Below, in pieces: positions 26,457 to 36,658 of a stretch of DNA of 40,457 nt (its first letter is position 1; each line of letters begins with the position of its first letter). Under the pieces are notes generated by a model. The model did no database searches, was not told the origin of the DNA, and saw only the letters and a list, made by a program, of their open reading frames with translations. The stretch lies in assembly GCA_903884065.1 (NCBI GenBank), contig CAISDL010000060.1, forward strand, positions 1 through 40,457, written 5' to 3'. Origin of the DNA: an uncultured Actinomycetes bacterium (GTDB lineage Bacteria > Actinomycetota > Actinomycetes > Mycobacteriales > Mycobacteriaceae). A program made the position numbers and the translations under genes.

Positions 26457-27485
26457 ATGACCGGAAACGCCGGGATGGCCACGCGCAAACTGCGCCATAT
26501 CGACGCCTGCCTGACCGGCCCGGTGGAGTACGTCGGTGTCACCACCGGGTTCGAGCGGTTCGCCCTGCCCTACAACGCCCTGACCCAGACCAGCCTGGCC
26601 GGCGTGGATCTTTCCACGACGTTCCTGGGCACGCCGTTGGCGGCGCCGGTGCTCATCGGCGCGATGACCGGCGGCGCGGACCTGGCGCGGACCATCAACC
26701 GGAATCTGGCCGACGCGGCCCAGAAACTGGGTGTCGGCATGATGCTGGGGTCCCAGCGCATCATGCTCGGCGACGACGAGTCGGCGACGACGGCCGCGGC
26801 CAGTTTCGACGTGCGTGACCTGGCTCCGGACGTACTGCTGATCGGCAACATCGGACTCGCCCAGATGTCCGACGACCTGGCGCCCCGGCTGGCCGCCGCC
26901 CTGGACCGGGTCGGGGCAAACGCCGTTGCGGTGCACACCAATCCGCTCCAGGAAGCCATGCAGGAGAACGGCGACACCGATTTCGGCGGCACCCTGGCGC
27001 ACCTGGGCAGGCTGGCCGCGGAGCTGGGCTATCCGGTGCTGGTCAAGGAGGTCGGCCACGGGATCGGGGCGGCCGCCGCGCGGCAGTTGCGCGGGCTGCC
27101 GATCGCCGCGGTCGACGTGGCCGGCGCCGGGGGCACCTCGTGGGCGCGGGTCGAACAGGTGGTCCGCTACGGCGAGGTGCGCTATCCGGCCATCGCCGAC
27201 TGGGGAGTGCCGACCGCCCAGGCACTGCAGGAGGTCCGCGAGACGCTGCCCGGCATGCCACTGGTGGCCTCCGGCGGGATTCGCACCGGGGTCGATGCCG
27301 CCAAAGCCCTGGCCATGGGCGCCGACGTGGTCGCACTGGCCCGTCCGCTACTGACGCCGGCCATCGAGTCCGCCGCCGCGGTCGTCGATTTCCTCGGCGG
27401 ATTCATCGAGGAATTGCGGGTGTGCCTGCACGGGTGCGGCGCAGCCGACCTGGCCGCGCTGCGCCGCATCGGCGTCACCGACTGA
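26457..27485 (+). CDS. fni: Type II isopentenyl-diphosphate isomerase (FMN dependent)
   Basis: A 342-residue TIM-barrel flavoenzyme that interconverts IPP and DMAPP for isoprenoid synthesis. Evidence: [15 protein letters not shown] at the N-terminus (a family hallmark), IGAMTGGA (67-74, FMN/phosphate site), [12 protein letters not shown] with the conserved Gln and Glu, [11 protein letters not shown] and the ASGGIRTG phosphate-binding loop. Start ATG at 26457; a second ATG six codons later is possible. It faces away from ftsY and converges on smc, with a hairpin between. M. tuberculosis carries a type I enzyme (idi, Rv1745c) elsewhere and, as I recall, has no gene in this slot, so this is an insertion relative to that gene order. 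Confidence 0.93.
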   Translation: MTGNAGMATRKLRHIDACLTGPVEYVGVTTGFERFALPYNALTQTSLAGVDLSTTFLGTPLAAPVLIGAMTGGADLARTINRNLADAAQKLGVGMMLGSQRIMLGDDESATTAAASFDVRDLAPDVLLIGNIGLAQMSDDLAPRLAAALDRVGANAVAVHTNPLQEAMQENGDTDFGGTLAHLGRLAAELGYPVLVKEVGHGIGAAAARQLRGLPIAAVDVAGAGGTSWARVEQVVRYGEVRYPAIADWGVPTAQALQEVRETLPGMPLVASGGIRTGVDAAKALAMGADVVALARPLLTPAIESAAAVVDFLGGFIEELRVCLHGCGAADLAALRRIGVTD

Positions 27486-27487
27486 CC

Positions 27488-27534
27488 TCGGCGCGCTACT
27501 CGCCGCTGACGGCCAGCGCACAAAAGCGCGCCGA
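27488..27534. terminator. Hairpin between convergent fni and smc, possible bidirectional terminator
   Basis: TCGGCGCGCT (27488-27497) and AGCGCGCCGA (27525-27534) form a perfect 10-bp stem over a 27-nt loop that contains a small inner GCCG-CTGA-CGGC hairpin. No U-run follows on either strand. It fills almost the whole intergenic space. Confidence 0.45.
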
Positions 27535-27539
27535 CGTTC

Positions 27540-30500
27540 TCACGACACCAGGTTCTCGCCGCGCATCCGCTGGGAGATCACCGTGGTGATCCCGTCGCCC
27601 TGCATGGAGACGCCGTAGAGCGCGTCGGCGATCTCCATCGTCGGCTTCTGGTGGGTGATGACGATCAGCTGGGACTGGGTGCGCAGCTGCTCGAAGAGTC
27701 CGATCAGCCGGCGCAGGTTGACGTCGTCGAGGGCCGCCTCGACCTCGTCCATCACGTAGAACGGCGAGGGCCGGGCCCGGAAGATGGCGACCAGCATGGC
27801 GACCGCAGTCAGCGACTTCTCCCCGCCGGACAGCAGTGAGAGCCGCTTGACCTTCTTGCCCGGCGGGCGGGCCTCCACCTCCACGCCGGTGGCGAGCATG
27901 TCACCGGGATTGGTGAGCAGCAGCCGTCCCTCACCGCCGGGGAACAGCGCGGCGAAGACCTGGCTGAACTCCCGCTCGACGTCGTTATAGGCCTCGGTGA
28001 AGACCTGCAGGATGCGCTCGTCGACGCCGGCGATCACGTCGAGCAGGTCCTTGCGTGCGGCCTTGACGTCCTCGAGTTGGGTGGACAGGAAGTTGTAGCG
28101 CTCCTCCAGCGCGGCAAACTCCTCCAGCGCCAGCGGGTTGACCCGGCCCAGTTCGGCGAGCTCACGTTCGGCGCGCTTGGCCCGGCGCTCCTGGCTGGCC
28201 CGGTCGAACGGCATCGGCGAGGGCGCGATCACCAGTTCGCCGCGCTCCTTGGCCTGCTCGTATTCGGCCATCTCCAGCTCCGACGGAGGCAGTGTCACCT
28301 CGGGCCCGTACTCGGCGATCAGGTCGTTACCGGCCATGCCGAACTGCTCGAGGACCGTCTGCTCGAGTTGCTCGATACGCAGCGCCGCCTGGGCCTTGGT
28401 GACCTCGTCGCGGTGCAGTGAGTCGGTGAGCTCGGCGATGCGGCCGTTGAGTGCGCCGACCTCCTGGCGGGCCGCGGTCATCGCGGTCGCGCGTTGCTGA
28501 CGTTCGGCAGCCAGCCGGTCGCGCATCCGGGACGCGGCGACGACCACGCCGCTGAGGTGGCCGGCCACCCGACGTCCGCTCTCGGCGACCGCGGCGGCCA
28601 CTTCCGCGGCGTGCTGGCGCGCGGCCCGCGCCTGATGGGCACGCACCCGCGCCTCACGCTCGGCCGCCGCGGTGCGCCGCAGCGAATCCGCCTTGCCGCG
28701 AACGGCATTGGCGCGCTCCTCAGCGGTGCGCACCACCAGCCGGGCCTCCACCTCGGTGGCGCGGGCGGCCTCGGACGCGGCCTGGATCTGCTGACGCTCA
28801 CCGGGAGAGGCCTCGACGACGGCCTGGCTCTCCTGAGCCGCCCGCAACCGGCTCTCCACCTCGGTGAGCTCCTCGATCGCCTGGGTGCGGCCGGCTTCCA
28901 ACTCGTCCCGCTGGGACTGCAGCCGGCGCCACTCCTCCTCGGCGATACGGACGTCCTGACCGAGCCGCCCCAGCTGCTCGTAGATCGCCGAAATGGCGGC
29001 GTCGGACTCGTTGAGCGCTGCCAGAGCCTGCTCAGCGGCGTCCTGGCGGTTGGACTGCTCGGCCAGCGCACCGGCCAGTGCCGCGGCCAACTCACCGACC
29101 TGCGTCTCGGCGGCGACGAGTTCGGTACGTGCGGTCTCGATCGCGCCGGCGATCTCCAGGGTGCTCGGCTTGCGGTCCGAACCGCCGTCCACCCAGCCCG
29201 CGCCCACCATGTCCCCGTCGCGGGTGACCGCCCGCAGCGCCGGGCGCGCCGCCACCAATTCCAGGGCGGCGGCAAGGTCGTCGACAACCGCGACCCCGGT
29301 CAGCATCGCCGTCATCGCGCCCTGCAGCCGCGCCGGCGCGTCGATCAGATCCAGGGCCCAACTGGCCCCGTCGGGAAGGGGCGCGGCGTCCTGCCGCGCT
29401 GGGGCGGGCCAGTCGGCCAGCACGATCGCCGCCCGTCCGCCGTCGGCGTCCTTGAGTGACTGCACCGCTGAGCGCGCCGATCCGAAGCTGTCCGCGGCGA
29501 CCGCGTCGGCCGCGGCCCCCAGCACCGCCGCGAGCGGGGTCTCGTAGCCCCGATGAACCCGCACGAGTTTGGCGACGGTCCCGAGAAGTCCTACGCTGCC
29601 CCGATTTTCAACCAGCCACGCCGCGCCGTCCTTGCGCGCCAGACCCACCGCGAGCGCCTCGATGCGGGCCCGCAGCGAGGCCACCTCCCGCTCCGCGGCG
29701 CGCTCGGCGGTCTGTAACTCGGCCACCCGTTCGTCGGCCAGGCGCAACGCCGCCACGGTCCGGTCATGGTGCTCATCGAGGCCCAACTCGCCCTGATCCA
29801 GCTCGCCGACGCGGCTCTGGACGGTCTCGAAGTCGGCCTTCGACGCCTCGGTGCGGGCGGCGGCCTCCTCGATGGCCGCCGACAGCCGGGCCACCCCGTC
29901 GTCGATGGACTCGACCCGCGCGCGCCCGGTCTCCACCCGGCCGGTCAGCCGGGCCAGGCCCTCTCGGCGGTCGGCCTCCGCCCGCACGGCCGCCAGATGT
30001 GCGCGTTCGGCTTCGGTTGCCGCGCTTTCTTTTTCGGCGAGCTCCGCGCGGGCGGCGTTGAGCCGGCCACGCGCCTGCTCCAGTTCGGCGAGCAACTGGC
30101 GCTCCTGCTCGGCCACCTCGTCGGCCTGTGCGTCCAGCGCGTCGGGATCCGGGCCGCTGCCGGCTGTCGGCTCGGCGTCGAGGTATTGGGCCCGTTCACT
30201 GGCGATGCGGACGGTCGCGCTGACCCGCTCGGCGAGCGCGGAGAGCCGGAACCAGGTCTGCTGGGCGGCGTCGGTGCGCTCCGACAGCGACGCCACGGCG
30301 GCCTCGTGGGCGGCCAGGTGCGTGGAGGATTCGGCCAGCCGGGCCGCGGCCTCGTCGTGTTCACGGCGCAGCGTCGTCTCGATACTGTCGGCGCCGGCGA
30401 ACTCGGTGCGGCGGGTGACCAGGTCGTCGGCGGCCAGCCGGAGCCGGGCGTCGCGAAGGTCGGCTTGAATCGTCGCCGCACGCCGCGCCACCTCGGCCTG

Positions 30501-31121
30501 ACGGCCCAGCGGCTTGAGTTGGCGGCGCAGCTCGGTGGTCAGGTCGGTCAGCCGCGCCAGGTTCGCCGACGTGGCGTCGAGCTTGCGCAGCGCCTTTTCC
30601 TTGCGCTTACGGTGCTTGAGCACACCGGCGGCCTCCTCGATGAACGCGCGGCGGTCCTCGGGGCGTGATTCCAGGATCTGCGAGAGCCGGCCCTGGCCGA
30701 CGATGACGTGCATCTCGCGGCCGATGCCGGAGTCGCTGAGCAATTCCTGGATGTCGAGCAGCCGGCAGCTTTTGCCGTTGATCTCGTACTCGCCCGCGCC
30801 GTCCCGGAACATCCGGCGGGTGATCGCCACCTCGGAGTATTCGATGGGCAGCGCGTTGTCGGAGTTGTCGATGGTCAGCGTGACCTCCGCGCGGCCCAGT
30901 GGCGCCCGCGAGGAGGTACCGGCGAAGATGACGTCCTCCATCTTGCCGCCGCGCAGGGTCTTCGCGCCCTGCTCCCCCATGACCCAGGTCAGCGCGTCGA
31001 CCACGTTGGACTTACCCGAACCGTTGGGGCCGACCACGCAGGTGATGCCCGGTTCGAAGCGCAGAGTCGTCGCCGAGGCGAAGGACTTGAAGCCCTTCAG
31101 CGTCAGACTCTTGAGGTACAC
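27540..31121 (-). CDS. smc: Chromosome segregation SMC protein
   Basis: A 1193-residue SMC ATPase. Walker A GPNGSGKS (31-38) is followed by the first long coiled coil (about 165-505), the hinge (about 510-680, around [19 protein letters not shown] and the [12 protein letters not shown] segment) and the second coiled coil. The ABC signature [15 protein letters not shown] (about 1097) and Walker [14 protein letters not shown] complete the head. It forms a ring with ScpA/ScpB that organises the chromosome. Start is GTG with TAGGCT 8 nt upstream and no Shine-Dalgarno, so a promoter internal to the acyP-smc gap is likely. Confidence 0.97.
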   Translation of the reverse strand: MYLKSLTLKGFKSFASATTLRFEPGITCVVGPNGSGKSNVVDALTWVMGEQGAKTLRGGKMEDVIFAGTSSRAPLGRAEVTLTIDNSDNALPIEYSEVAITRRMFRDGAGEYEINGKSCRLLDIQELLSDSGIGREMHVIVGQGRLSQILESRPEDRRAFIEEAAGVLKHRKRKEKALRKLDATSANLARLTDLTTELRRQLKPLGRQAEVARRAATIQADLRDARLRLAADDLVTRRTEFAGADSIETTLRREHDEAAARLAESSTHLAAHEAAVASLSERTDAAQQTWFRLSALAERVSATVRIASERAQYLDAEPTAGSGPDPDALDAQADEVAEQERQLLAELEQARGRLNAARAELAEKESAATEAERAHLAAVRAEADRREGLARLTGRVETGRARVESIDDGVARLSAAIEEAAARTEASKADFETVQSRVGELDQGELGLDEHHDRTVAALRLADERVAELQTAERAAEREVASLRARIEALAVGLARKDGAAWLVENRGSVGLLGTVAKLVRVHRGYETPLAAVLGAAADAVAADSFGSARSAVQSLKDADGGRAAIVLADWPAPARQDAAPLPDGASWALDLIDAPARLQGAMTAMLTGVAVVDDLAAALELVAARPALRAVTRDGDMVGAGWVDGGSDRKPSTLEIAGAIETARTELVAAETQVGELAAALAGALAEQSNRQDAAEQALAALNESDAAISAIYEQLGRLGQDVRIAEEEWRRLQSQRDELEAGRTQAIEELTEVESRLRAAQESQAVVEASPGERQQIQAASEAARATEVEARLVVRTAEERANAVRGKADSLRRTAAAEREARVRAHQARAARQHAAEVAAAVAESGRRVAGHLSGVVVAASRMRDRLAAERQQRATAMTAARQEVGALNGRIAELTDSLHRDEVTKAQAALRIEQLEQTVLEQFGMAGNDLIAEYGPEVTLPPSELEMAEYEQAKERGELVIAPSPMPFDRASQERRAKRAERELAELGRVNPLALEEFAALEERYNFLSTQLEDVKAARKDLLDVIAGVDERILQVFTEAYNDVEREFSQVFAALFPGGEGRLLLTNPGDMLATGVEVEARPPGKKVKRLSLLSGGEKSLTAVAMLVAIFRARPSPFYVMDEVEAALDDVNLRRLIGLFEQLRTQSQLIVITHQKPTMEIADALYGVSMQGDGITTVISQRMRGENLVS

Positions 31122-31129
31122 GTCGTGCG

Positions 31130-31135
31130 AGCCTA
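31130..31135 (-). promoter_or_regulatory. Leaderless-type -10 box of smc
   Basis: Minus-strand TAGGCT, 8 nt, then the GTG of smc, within the 50-nt gap after acyP. The spacing matches both dacB2 paralogues. Confidence 0.5.
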
Positions 31136-31171
31136 CCGGCGTGCCATCCGGCCCGGTAACTCAGCGAGTGG

Positions 31172-31456
31172 TCAGCGCTCGCGGAACCCGGCAATCGGTT
31201 CGCCTGCCTGCGCGAAGTCGGCCACGACGGTCTCCACCCGGCCGGGCGTGGCCGGGGCCCGCAGCAGATCCAGCAACTGTTGGCAGGCCTGCCGCGACCC
31301 CTGCGCGACGACGAGCACCCGACCGTCGGACTGGTTGGCGGCGTAGCCGGTCAGCCCCAGTTCCAGCGCGCGTGAGCGCGTCCACCAGCGGAACCCGACG
31401 CCCTGGACGTCGCCGTGCACCCAGGCGGTCAGCCGGACCTCGTCAGTCGGCGACAT
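31172..31456 (-). CDS. acyP: Acylphosphatase
   Basis: A 94-residue acylphosphatase that hydrolyses acyl phosphates such as acetyl- or carbamoyl-phosphate. The catalytic pair is visible: Arg23 in [11 protein letters not shown] and Asn41 in [10 protein letters not shown]. Start at MSPTDEVRL fits the orthologue length; an ATG three codons upstream is possible. Either way the gene overlaps the 3' end of the OsmC-like gene by at least 14 nt, so translation is coupled. Confidence 0.93.
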   Translation of the reverse strand: MSPTDEVRLTAWVHGDVQGVGFRWWTRSRALELGLTGYAANQSDGRVLVVAQGSRQACQQLLDLLRAPATPGRVETVVADFAQAGEPIAGFRER

Positions 31457-31865
31457 GGGCGGCATCGGCGATCTCGAAGGTGATCTCGGCTCCCGCCTTG
31501 AGCGTGCGCCCGACGGTGCACACCTGATCGATCGCCCGGTTGACGACCACCAGCAGCCGCTCCTTCTCCTCGGGTGTCAACCCGGAGAGATCGATCTCGA
31601 GCCGCTCCTGCAATACCGGGTAGCGCTCGGCATCCCGGTCGGCGTCGCCGGAGACCCGGATGACGGCCCGGAAGTCATCCCCGAGGCGGCGGCGCAACGG
31701 TTGGTCGCTGCTCAGTCCGCTGCACCCGGCCAGGGCGATCTTCAGCAGCTCACCGGGGGTGAAGACGCCGTCGTCGGTCACCGATCCGATCAGCACCTCC
31801 GCCCCGCGGCTGCTGCGGCCGGTGTAGCGGCGGATACCGGTGCGTTCAACCCAGAGGTCGGTCAT
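31443..31865 (-). CDS. OsmC-family peroxide-reducing protein
   Basis: A 140-residue OsmC/Ohr-fold protein. The two redox Cys of the family are Cys48 (LAGCSGLSS) and Cys116 (DQVCTVGR), so reduction of organic hydroperoxides through a Cys-Cys cycle is likely. It resembles the Rv2923c subgroup more than classic Ohr. TAGTCT lies 6 nt upstream of the ATG and overlaps the mutM stop, a leaderless-type promoter inside the mutM-acyP gene string. Confidence 0.85.
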   Translation of the reverse strand: MTDLWVERTGIRRYTGRSSRGAEVLIGSVTDDGVFTPGELLKIALAGCSGLSSDQPLRRRLGDDFRAVIRVSGDADRDAERYPVLQERLEIDLSGLTPEEKERLLVVVNRAIDQVCTVGRTLKAGAEITFEIADAAHVAD

Positions 31866-31874
31866 GGGCGCAGA

Positions 31875-32732
31875 CTACCGGCGCGGCCTCGGCTGGCAGA
31901 CCGGGCAGTAGAACGACGAGCGGTTCATGAACTTCTCCCGCCGGATCACCGCGCCGCATCGCCGGCAGTTGCGGTCGACCCGGCCGTAGACGTTGAGGGA
32001 ACGGTCGAAGTAGCCGGACTGGCCGTTGACGTTGACATAGAGCGAGTCGAACGACGTGCCGCCCTGACCCAGTGCCTCGCGCATCACCTCGGCGGCCGCG
32101 TCGAGGACCTCCTCGAGCTGACGACGGGTGAGCTTGGCGGCGATCCGCGCACCGTTGACTCCGGCCCGCCATAGCGACTCGTCGGCGTAGATGTTGCCGA
32201 TGCCCGACACGACGGTCTGGTCGAGCAGCTGGCGCTTTATCTCGGAATGCTTGCGCCGCAACACATCCACCACCGCAGCCCGGTCGAAACGCGGGTCCAG
32301 CGGGTCGCGGGCGATGTGGGCCACCGGGGCCGGCAGTGGGCTGCCGTCGACGCTGACCAGATCAGCCAGTTGCCAGCCGCCGAAGGTGCGCTGGTCGACG
32401 AAGCTCAACGCGGTGCCGTCGTCGAGCACAGCGGCGATCCGCAGATGGTTGGTGTTGGCGATCGGCCCCAGGAGCATCTGCCCGCTCATGCCCAGGTGCA
32501 CAACGAGCGCGGTCTCATCCTCACCGTCAACAAGATTGAGCCACAGGTACTTTCCGCGCCGGTCGGTGCCGGTGATCCGCGCCCCGATCAGGCGGGCGGT
32601 CAGATCCGCCGCGCCGGCCTCGTGCCGGCGTACCGCGCGCGCATGGTCAACCCGGACCGCGGTGATGGACTTGCCGGCGACGTGGGCCTGCAGACCGCGC
32701 CGCACCACCTCGACTTCGGGAAGCTCAGGCAT
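31875..32732 (-). CDS. mutM: Formamidopyrimidine-DNA glycosylase
   Basis: A 285-residue bifunctional glycosylase/AP lyase that removes 8-oxoguanine and FaPy lesions. N-terminal PELPEVE supplies the catalytic Pro2 and Glu3. The H2TH region ([14 protein letters not shown]) and the C-terminal zinc finger with CRRC and CPVC (about 247-281) are intact. The start overlaps the rnc stop by 8 nt. Length and motifs are normal. Confidence 0.96.
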   Translation of the reverse strand: MPELPEVEVVRRGLQAHVAGKSITAVRVDHARAVRRHEAGAADLTARLIGARITGTDRRGKYLWLNLVDGEDETALVVHLGMSGQMLLGPIANTNHLRIAAVLDDGTALSFVDQRTFGGWQLADLVSVDGSPLPAPVAHIARDPLDPRFDRAAVVDVLRRKHSEIKRQLLDQTVVSGIGNIYADESLWRAGVNGARIAAKLTRRQLEEVLDAAAEVMREALGQGGTSFDSLYVNVNGQSGYFDRSLNVYGRVDRNCRRCGAVIRREKFMNRSSFYCPVCQPRPRR

Positions 32733-33447
32733 CCAACTCGGCCGTGCGGCCGTCGGCCGGGGCTTCGGAGTCCAGTGCCGTCCAGGCCTGCGCGGCGGCG
32801 TGGGTCTCGGCGGACTTCTTGGACCGGCCGCTACCGCTGCCGAACGGCTCGCCGTTGAGGTAGACCACGGCGGTGAAACGGCGGTCGTGGTCGGGACCTT
32901 CGGAGCTGACCTCGTAGCGCGGGACGCCGAGGCCGCGGGATGCCGTCAACTCCTGCAGGCTCGACTTCCACTCCAGGGCGGCACCCAGCGTGGGCGCCGT
33001 GTCGAGCAGGTCCTCGAAGAGTCGCAGGATGACTCCGCGCGCGCCCTCCAACCCGTGTTCCAGGTACACGGCGCCGATCAGCGACTCCAGGGTGTCGGCC
33101 AGGATGCTCGACTTCTCCGGGCCGCCGGTGTTGACCTCGCCGCGGCCCAGGAGCAGGTATTCGCCGAGACCGTCCTCGGTCAGTTCCCTCGCGACACCGG
33201 CCAGGGCCTGACTGTTGACGATGCTGTTGCGCAACTTGGCCAGGTCGCCTTCGGAATTGTCGGGGTGGCGCCGATACAACTCCTCGACGATCACCAGGCC
33301 CAGTACGGCGTCACCGAGTAGTTCCAGGCGCTCGTTGGTCGGCAGGCCGCCGTTCTCGTAGGCGTAGCTGCGATGGGTCAGCGCCATCGTCAGCAGATCC
33401 TCGGGAAGGTCGATGCCGAGAGCATCGATCAGGTTCTGCCGCGTCAC
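32725..33447 (-). CDS. rnc: Ribonuclease III
   Basis: A 240-residue RNase III that cuts double-stranded RNA, including rRNA precursors. The signature [12 protein letters not shown] (39-50) carries catalytic acids; [16 protein letters not shown] supplies the second acidic cluster. A C-terminal dsRBD (about 155-225, ending in [18 protein letters not shown]) is present. Start is GTG overlapping the DUF177 stop by 4 nt, so DUF177-rnc-mutM form a coupled string. Confidence 0.96.
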   Translation of the reverse strand: MTRQNLIDALGIDLPEDLLTMALTHRSYAYENGGLPTNERLELLGDAVLGLVIVEELYRRHPDNSEGDLAKLRNSIVNSQALAGVARELTEDGLGEYLLLGRGEVNTGGPEKSSILADTLESLIGAVYLEHGLEGARGVILRLFEDLLDTAPTLGAALEWKSSLQELTASRGLGVPRYEVSSEGPDHDRRFTAVVYLNGEPFGSGSGRSKKSAETHAAAQAWTALDSEAPADGRTAELDA

Positions 33448-34034
33448 GAAGGTTCTCCGGTGCCCGGGCCGTCCTCGGAGAGGAACCGCGTCAGCTTCGC
33501 CCAGCGCGGATCGATCTGGTCATGGTGGTGATCCGGCTCGGCGGAGGCGATAGCGACACCGCAGTGCGGGCACAGACCGGGGCAATCCTCGGCGCACACC
33601 GGGGTGAACGGCAGTGCCAGTCCGACGGCGTCACGGATCGGCTGTTCGAGGTCGACGGTGTGGTCGATGACCCGGCCCACCTCGTCCTCCTCGGTGGTGG
33701 TCTCGGTGAGGCTGTCGGGATAGGCGAACAACTCGGTCAGCGTGATGTCGATGTCGCCGGTGACCGGCCCCAGGCATCGTGAGCACTCACCGCGGGTCGG
33801 TCCGTGCACCGTGCCGGAGACCAGGACGCCCTCGGACACCGACTCCAGCCGTAGATCGAGGTCCAGCGGGGCGCCCTGCTCGATGGCGATCAGGTCCAGG
33901 CCAATCCGCGACGGGCTCGGCACGGTCTGCTGCACGGCCTGCATGGCACCGGGACGACGGCCGAGCCGGGACACGTCGAACACCAGCGGCTCACGGGAAT
34001 CCGGCTTTGCTGCCACGTTGCGAGGCGTCGGCAT
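33444..34034 (-). CDS. DUF177/YceD family protein
   Basis: A 196-residue YceD homologue, a family linked to 23S rRNA accumulation in bacteria and plants. A Cys pair (Cys84, Cys87 in GECSRCLGP) and a second cluster (Cys147, 151, 155 and 158 in [12 protein letters not shown]) could bind zinc. In many bacteria rpmF (L32) follows yceD; here rnc follows directly. TAGGAT lies 7 nt before the ATG, a leaderless-type promoter that would start the DUF177-rnc-mutM unit. Confidence 0.88.
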   Translation of the reverse strand: MPTPRNVAAKPDSREPLVFDVSRLGRRPGAMQAVQQTVPSPSRIGLDLIAIEQGAPLDLDLRLESVSEGVLVSGTVHGPTRGECSRCLGPVTGDIDITLTELFAYPDSLTETTTEEDEVGRVIDHTVDLEQPIRDAVGLALPFTPVCAEDCPGLCPHCGVAIASAEPDHHHDQIDPRWAKLTRFLSEDGPGTGEPS

Positions 34035-34084
34035 ACCGGCGATCCTACGTTGCCCGAAGGCGACTACCGGACGGCTTGGGGAGC

Positions 34085-34393
34085 CTAGGGCTTCGCGCCG
34101 GAGATCCCCGGCTTCTTCAGCGTCTTCCCGACGTTCGCGATGGTGGCTTTCTGCAGTTGTGCGCCGTTGCCGTTGCCGCGGTCCTTACCGAACCCGAGCT
34201 TGCTGAGCAGACCCTGCAAACCGTTCAGCGTCTCGATGATGACCGTGGGATTGGTCCCGGTGACCTGTCCGATCACCTGCCCCACCGCGTTGTTCGCCAC
34301 GGTGTTGCCGCCGTCGGACGGCGCGGCGCCGGCCACCGGTGCCGACAGCATTGCGGCGGTGACTATCGAGGCAGTCACGATTTTCCACTTCAC
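34085..34393 (-). CDS. Small secreted protein of unknown function
   Basis: A 102-residue protein with a signal peptide (MKWKIVTASIVTAAMLSAPV, cut near AGA|APS). The GTG start is preceded by GAGGGGG. The mature part has Gly/Asn-rich segments (GNTVANNAVGQVIGQVTG, GKDRGNGNG) and no recognisable catalytic motif or Cys. Fits a small exported mycobacterial protein. A palindrome of the CGTTT-N3-AAACG type lies about 80 nt upstream. Function unknown. Confidence 0.7.
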   Translation of the reverse strand: MKWKIVTASIVTAAMLSAPVAGAAPSDGGNTVANNAVGQVIGQVTGTNPTVIIETLNGLQGLLSKLGFGKDRGNGNGAQLQKATIANVGKTLKKPGISGAKP

Positions 34394-34473
34394 TTGGGCG
34401 GTCCCCCTCGACTCGGTGTGCGTGCGCCCCCAATTCCGTGCGGGCACGCCCCGAAATGTAATCGCGAACTCAC

Positions 34474-34486
34474 CGTTTAGCAAACG
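34474..34486. promoter_or_regulatory. CGTTT-N3-AAACG palindrome upstream of small secreted gene
   Basis: CGTTT-AGC-AAACG. On the minus strand, TACATT, a possible -10 box, follows 13 nt after it. The same arms and spacer length recur at 40238-40250 upstream of another secreted-protein gene. Could be an operator or part of a -35 region. Confidence 0.4.
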
Positions 34487-34572
34487 CTGAGCCGAGACAA
34501 ATCTCGCTGCGACGTCAGGTTAAACCGTATACCGAGTACAACCCAGCTATGCGGTCAGCGAAACCGTCTCCT

Positions 34573-34668
34573 GGCTGGTGTTGATTGCCGCACTCCTCAT
34601 CGCGGCTCCTTCGTCGCCGCTTGATCGTCGCGCGGCTGGTGTTGATTGCCGCACTCCTCATCGCGGCT
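34573..34668. repeat. Two 35-bp direct repeats at the sepIVA 3' end
   Basis: GGCTGGTGTTGATTGCCGCA and the next 15 bases (ending ATCGCGGCT) occur at 34573-34607 and, without mismatch, at 34634-34668, 61 bp apart. The second copy touches the sepIVA stop codon. The 26-bp spacer is not repeated. The position (intergenic, touching a stop codon) and size recall mycobacterial MIRU/VNTR elements. Confidence 0.9.
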
Positions 34669-35404
34669 AATGCTGGACGTAGTCGTGGGTGCCGGCCGCG
34701 GTCCGCAGCTGATGGCGACCGCGGCTCACCGAACGCAGGGTCCCGTTGAGATACTCCTCGAACTGCGCCAATTTGTTGTCGACGTAGATGTCGCACTCAC
34801 CGCGCAACCGGTCGGCCTCGGCATGGGCGGCATCGACAAGACGGGTGGCTTCGGCGTTGGCCGACTGGACCACCTCGGTCGACGACACCAATCGCTGCTG
34901 CTCCTTGATGCCTTCCTGGACGGCGTTCTCGTAGGAGATGTTGCCGTTCTCCACCAGGCGGTCAGCCTCAGCCTTGGCGCGGGTGGTGGCCGCCTCGTAG
35001 TCACGTTTGGCCGCTGTGGCCAGCCGGACCGATTCCTCGCGGGCCTCGCTCACCATCGACTCACTGTGCTGGCGGGCTTCGGCGACCATCCGGTCGGCCT
35101 GCGACTTGGCGTCGGCGAGCAACCGGTCAGCCTCGGCGCGGGAATGGCTGAGCAGTGAATCAGCTTCGGCGTTGGCGCTCGACACGGTGGTGTCGGCGTG
35201 GTCCTTGGCCTCACGCAGCATTCCGTCGCGGGCATCCAGCACGTCCTGCGCGTCGTCCAGTTCGCCGGGGATCGCATCCTTGATGTCGTCGATCAACTCG
35301 AGGACGTCGCCTCGCGGCACCACGCAACCGGCCGTCATGGGCACACCGCGGGCCTCTTCGACGATCGCACTCAGTTCGTCAAGCGCTTCAAAAACTCGGT
35401 ACAC
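34667..35404 (-). CDS. sepIVA: Septation protein SepIVA (DivIVA-like)
   Basis: A 245-residue DivIVA-domain protein. The short N-terminal block (MYRVFEALDELSAIVEEARG, PRGDVLELIDDIKDAIP) is followed by a long Ala/Glu/Arg-rich coiled coil (about 50-225) with heptad patterns such as AEADSLLSHSRAEADRLLAD. In M. smegmatis SepIVA is essential and acts in septation. The GTG start has GGAGGG 7 nt upstream. A 99-nt gap separates it from coaD. Confidence 0.9.
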   Translation of the reverse strand: MYRVFEALDELSAIVEEARGVPMTAGCVVPRGDVLELIDDIKDAIPGELDDAQDVLDARDGMLREAKDHADTTVSSANAEADSLLSHSRAEADRLLADAKSQADRMVAEARQHSESMVSEAREESVRLATAAKRDYEAATTRAKAEADRLVENGNISYENAVQEGIKEQQRLVSSTEVVQSANAEATRLVDAAHAEADRLRGECDIYVDNKLAQFEEYLNGTLRSVSRGRHQLRTAAGTHDYVQH

Positions 35405-35503
35405 GGGACCACCCTCCAGCTTGCACGTTGGTTGTGACCAGTGTGCCTGCTGTTACGCGTGTGACTGCGCTGGCGACACGGTGTGTCGCCGCGGAAGGTT
35501 ATT

Positions 35504-35983
35504 TCATCCGCGGCCGAGTTTGGCCTGCAGTCGGCGGTTCACCGACTCCGGCAACAGCGCCGACACGTCACCACCGAATGCGGCCACCTCCTTGGCCAGC
35601 GACGAGGAGACGAAGGAGTACTGCGGCGTGGTGGCCACGAAGAAGGTGTCCACCCCGGCGATGTGCTTGTTCATCTGCGCCATCTGCAGTTCGTACTCGA
35701 AATCCGTCCCGGTGCGCAGACCCTTGACGATGGCGGTGAACCCGCGGGCCTTGACGAAATCGACCACCAGACCCTGACCGGACTCGACCCGCAGGTTCGG
35801 CAGGTGGGCGCAGGCCTCCTCGATCATCGCGATGCGCTCATCGACGTCGAACATGCCGGTCTTCTTGGGATTGGTGAGAACCGCGACGATCACGTCGTCG
35901 AATTGGGCGGCGGCACGCTCGAATACGTCGATGTGTCCCAGCGTCACCGGATCGAAGGATCCCGGGCAGACTGCGCCGCTCAT
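35504..35983 (-). CDS. coaD: Phosphopantetheine adenylyltransferase
   Basis: A 159-residue hexameric enzyme of coenzyme A synthesis that joins ATP and 4'-phosphopantetheine to dephospho-Co[14 protein letters not shown] carries the nucleotidyltransferase TxGH motif (14-17), and [11 protein letters not shown] the ATP-binding serine loop (about 125-128). Start ATG at [10 protein letters not shown]; a TAGCGT box 8 nt upstream overlaps the end of rsmD and suggests a leaderless transcript. Normal length. Confidence 0.97.
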   Translation of the reverse strand: MSGAVCPGSFDPVTLGHIDVFERAAAQFDDVIVAVLTNPKKTGMFDVDERIAMIEEACAHLPNLRVESGQGLVVDFVKARGFTAIVKGLRTGTDFEYELQMAQMNKHIAGVDTFFVATTPQYSFVSSSLAKEVAAFGGDVSALLPESVNRRLQAKLGRG

Positions 35984-35994
35984 GGGCGCAAACG

Positions 35995-36561
35995 CTAGCA
36001 GGCAGCAGTTGGCCGCGAGCCGGCCTCGATGCGGGTGTCGCCGTAGCGGCGCTCCGGCCAGACCTCCCAGCCGAGCGGCCAGGTCAGCGGTGGCGAACTC
36101 GTTGCGCGCTCCACGACCGCCACGGCGTCCTCGGCCAGCCAACCGCGGCTCTCGAGTGCCGCGAGAACGGACTCGACGTCCCCGTTGCCGACCTCGTAGG
36201 GCGGGTCGGCGAACACCAGGTCCACCGGCGCTCCGGCACCGGCGGCCAGCACGGTCGCGACGGCTCCGCGGCGCACCGTCGCTCCCGACAGCCCCACGGT
36301 CGCGATATTGCGGTCGATGACGTCGGCCGCGCGCCGGTCGCTCTCGATGAACATGACCGACCGCGCGCCACGGGACAGCGCTTCGAGTCCGAGCGCCCCC
36401 GAGCCCGCATAGAGGTCCAGCACCCGAAGCCCGTCGAAGTCCAGCCGCGCGGCCAGCACGTTGAACACCGACTCCCGCACCCGGTCGGTGGTCGGCCGGG
36501 TGCCCCGCGGCGGCACGACCAACCGCCGTCCCCTGGCCGCGCCCGCGACGATGCGCGTCAC
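35995..36561 (-). CDS. rsmD: 16S rRNA (guanine966-N2)-methyltransferase RsmD
   Basis: A 188-residue Rossmann methyltransferase. SAM motif I is [13 protein letters not shown] (48-60) and the catalytic motif IV is DPPY (119-122), typical of N-methyltransferases on exocyclic amines. The N-terminal [13 protein letters not shown] segment is diagnostic of RsmD. Start is GTG, 5 nt from the 23-bp repeat array. In M. tuberculosis pca (pyruvate carboxylase, Rv2967c) is next to rsmD, as I recall; here the repeats and then VKOR take that place. Confidence 0.95.
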   Translation of the reverse strand: MTRIVAGAARGRRLVVPPRGTRPTTDRVRESVFNVLAARLDFDGLRVLDLYAGSGALGLEALSRGARSVMFIESDRRAADVIDRNIATVGLSGATVRRGAVATVLAAGAGAPVDLVFADPPYEVGNGDVESVLAALESRGWLAEDAVAVVERATSSPPLTWPLGWEVWPERRYGDTRIEAGSRPTAAC

Positions 36562-36566
36562 GGGCT

Positions 36567-36658
36567 CAGATCGCTCCCGCGCGGGACATCAGATCGCTCC
36601 CACCAGGGACATCAGATCGCTCCCACCAGGGACATCAGATCGCTCCCACCAGGGACAT
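36567..36658. repeat. Array of four 23-bp tandem repeats with hairpin potential
   Basis: The unit CAGATCGCTCCCACCAGGGA followed by CAT occurs at 36590, 36613 and 36636. The first copy at 36567 is identical except that ACCA is replaced by GCGC. A partial fifth unit (CAGATC) follows, inside the VKOR stop region. Each unit contains an inverted repeat TCCC-N4-GGGA; in the first copy TCCCGCGCGGGA is a perfect 12-bp palindrome. There are no variable spacers, so this is not a CRISPR array. Confidence 0.92.

Noticed and set aside
36567..36658. CRISPR array
   Set aside because: The 23-bp units abut one another with no variable spacers, and no cas genes are near.
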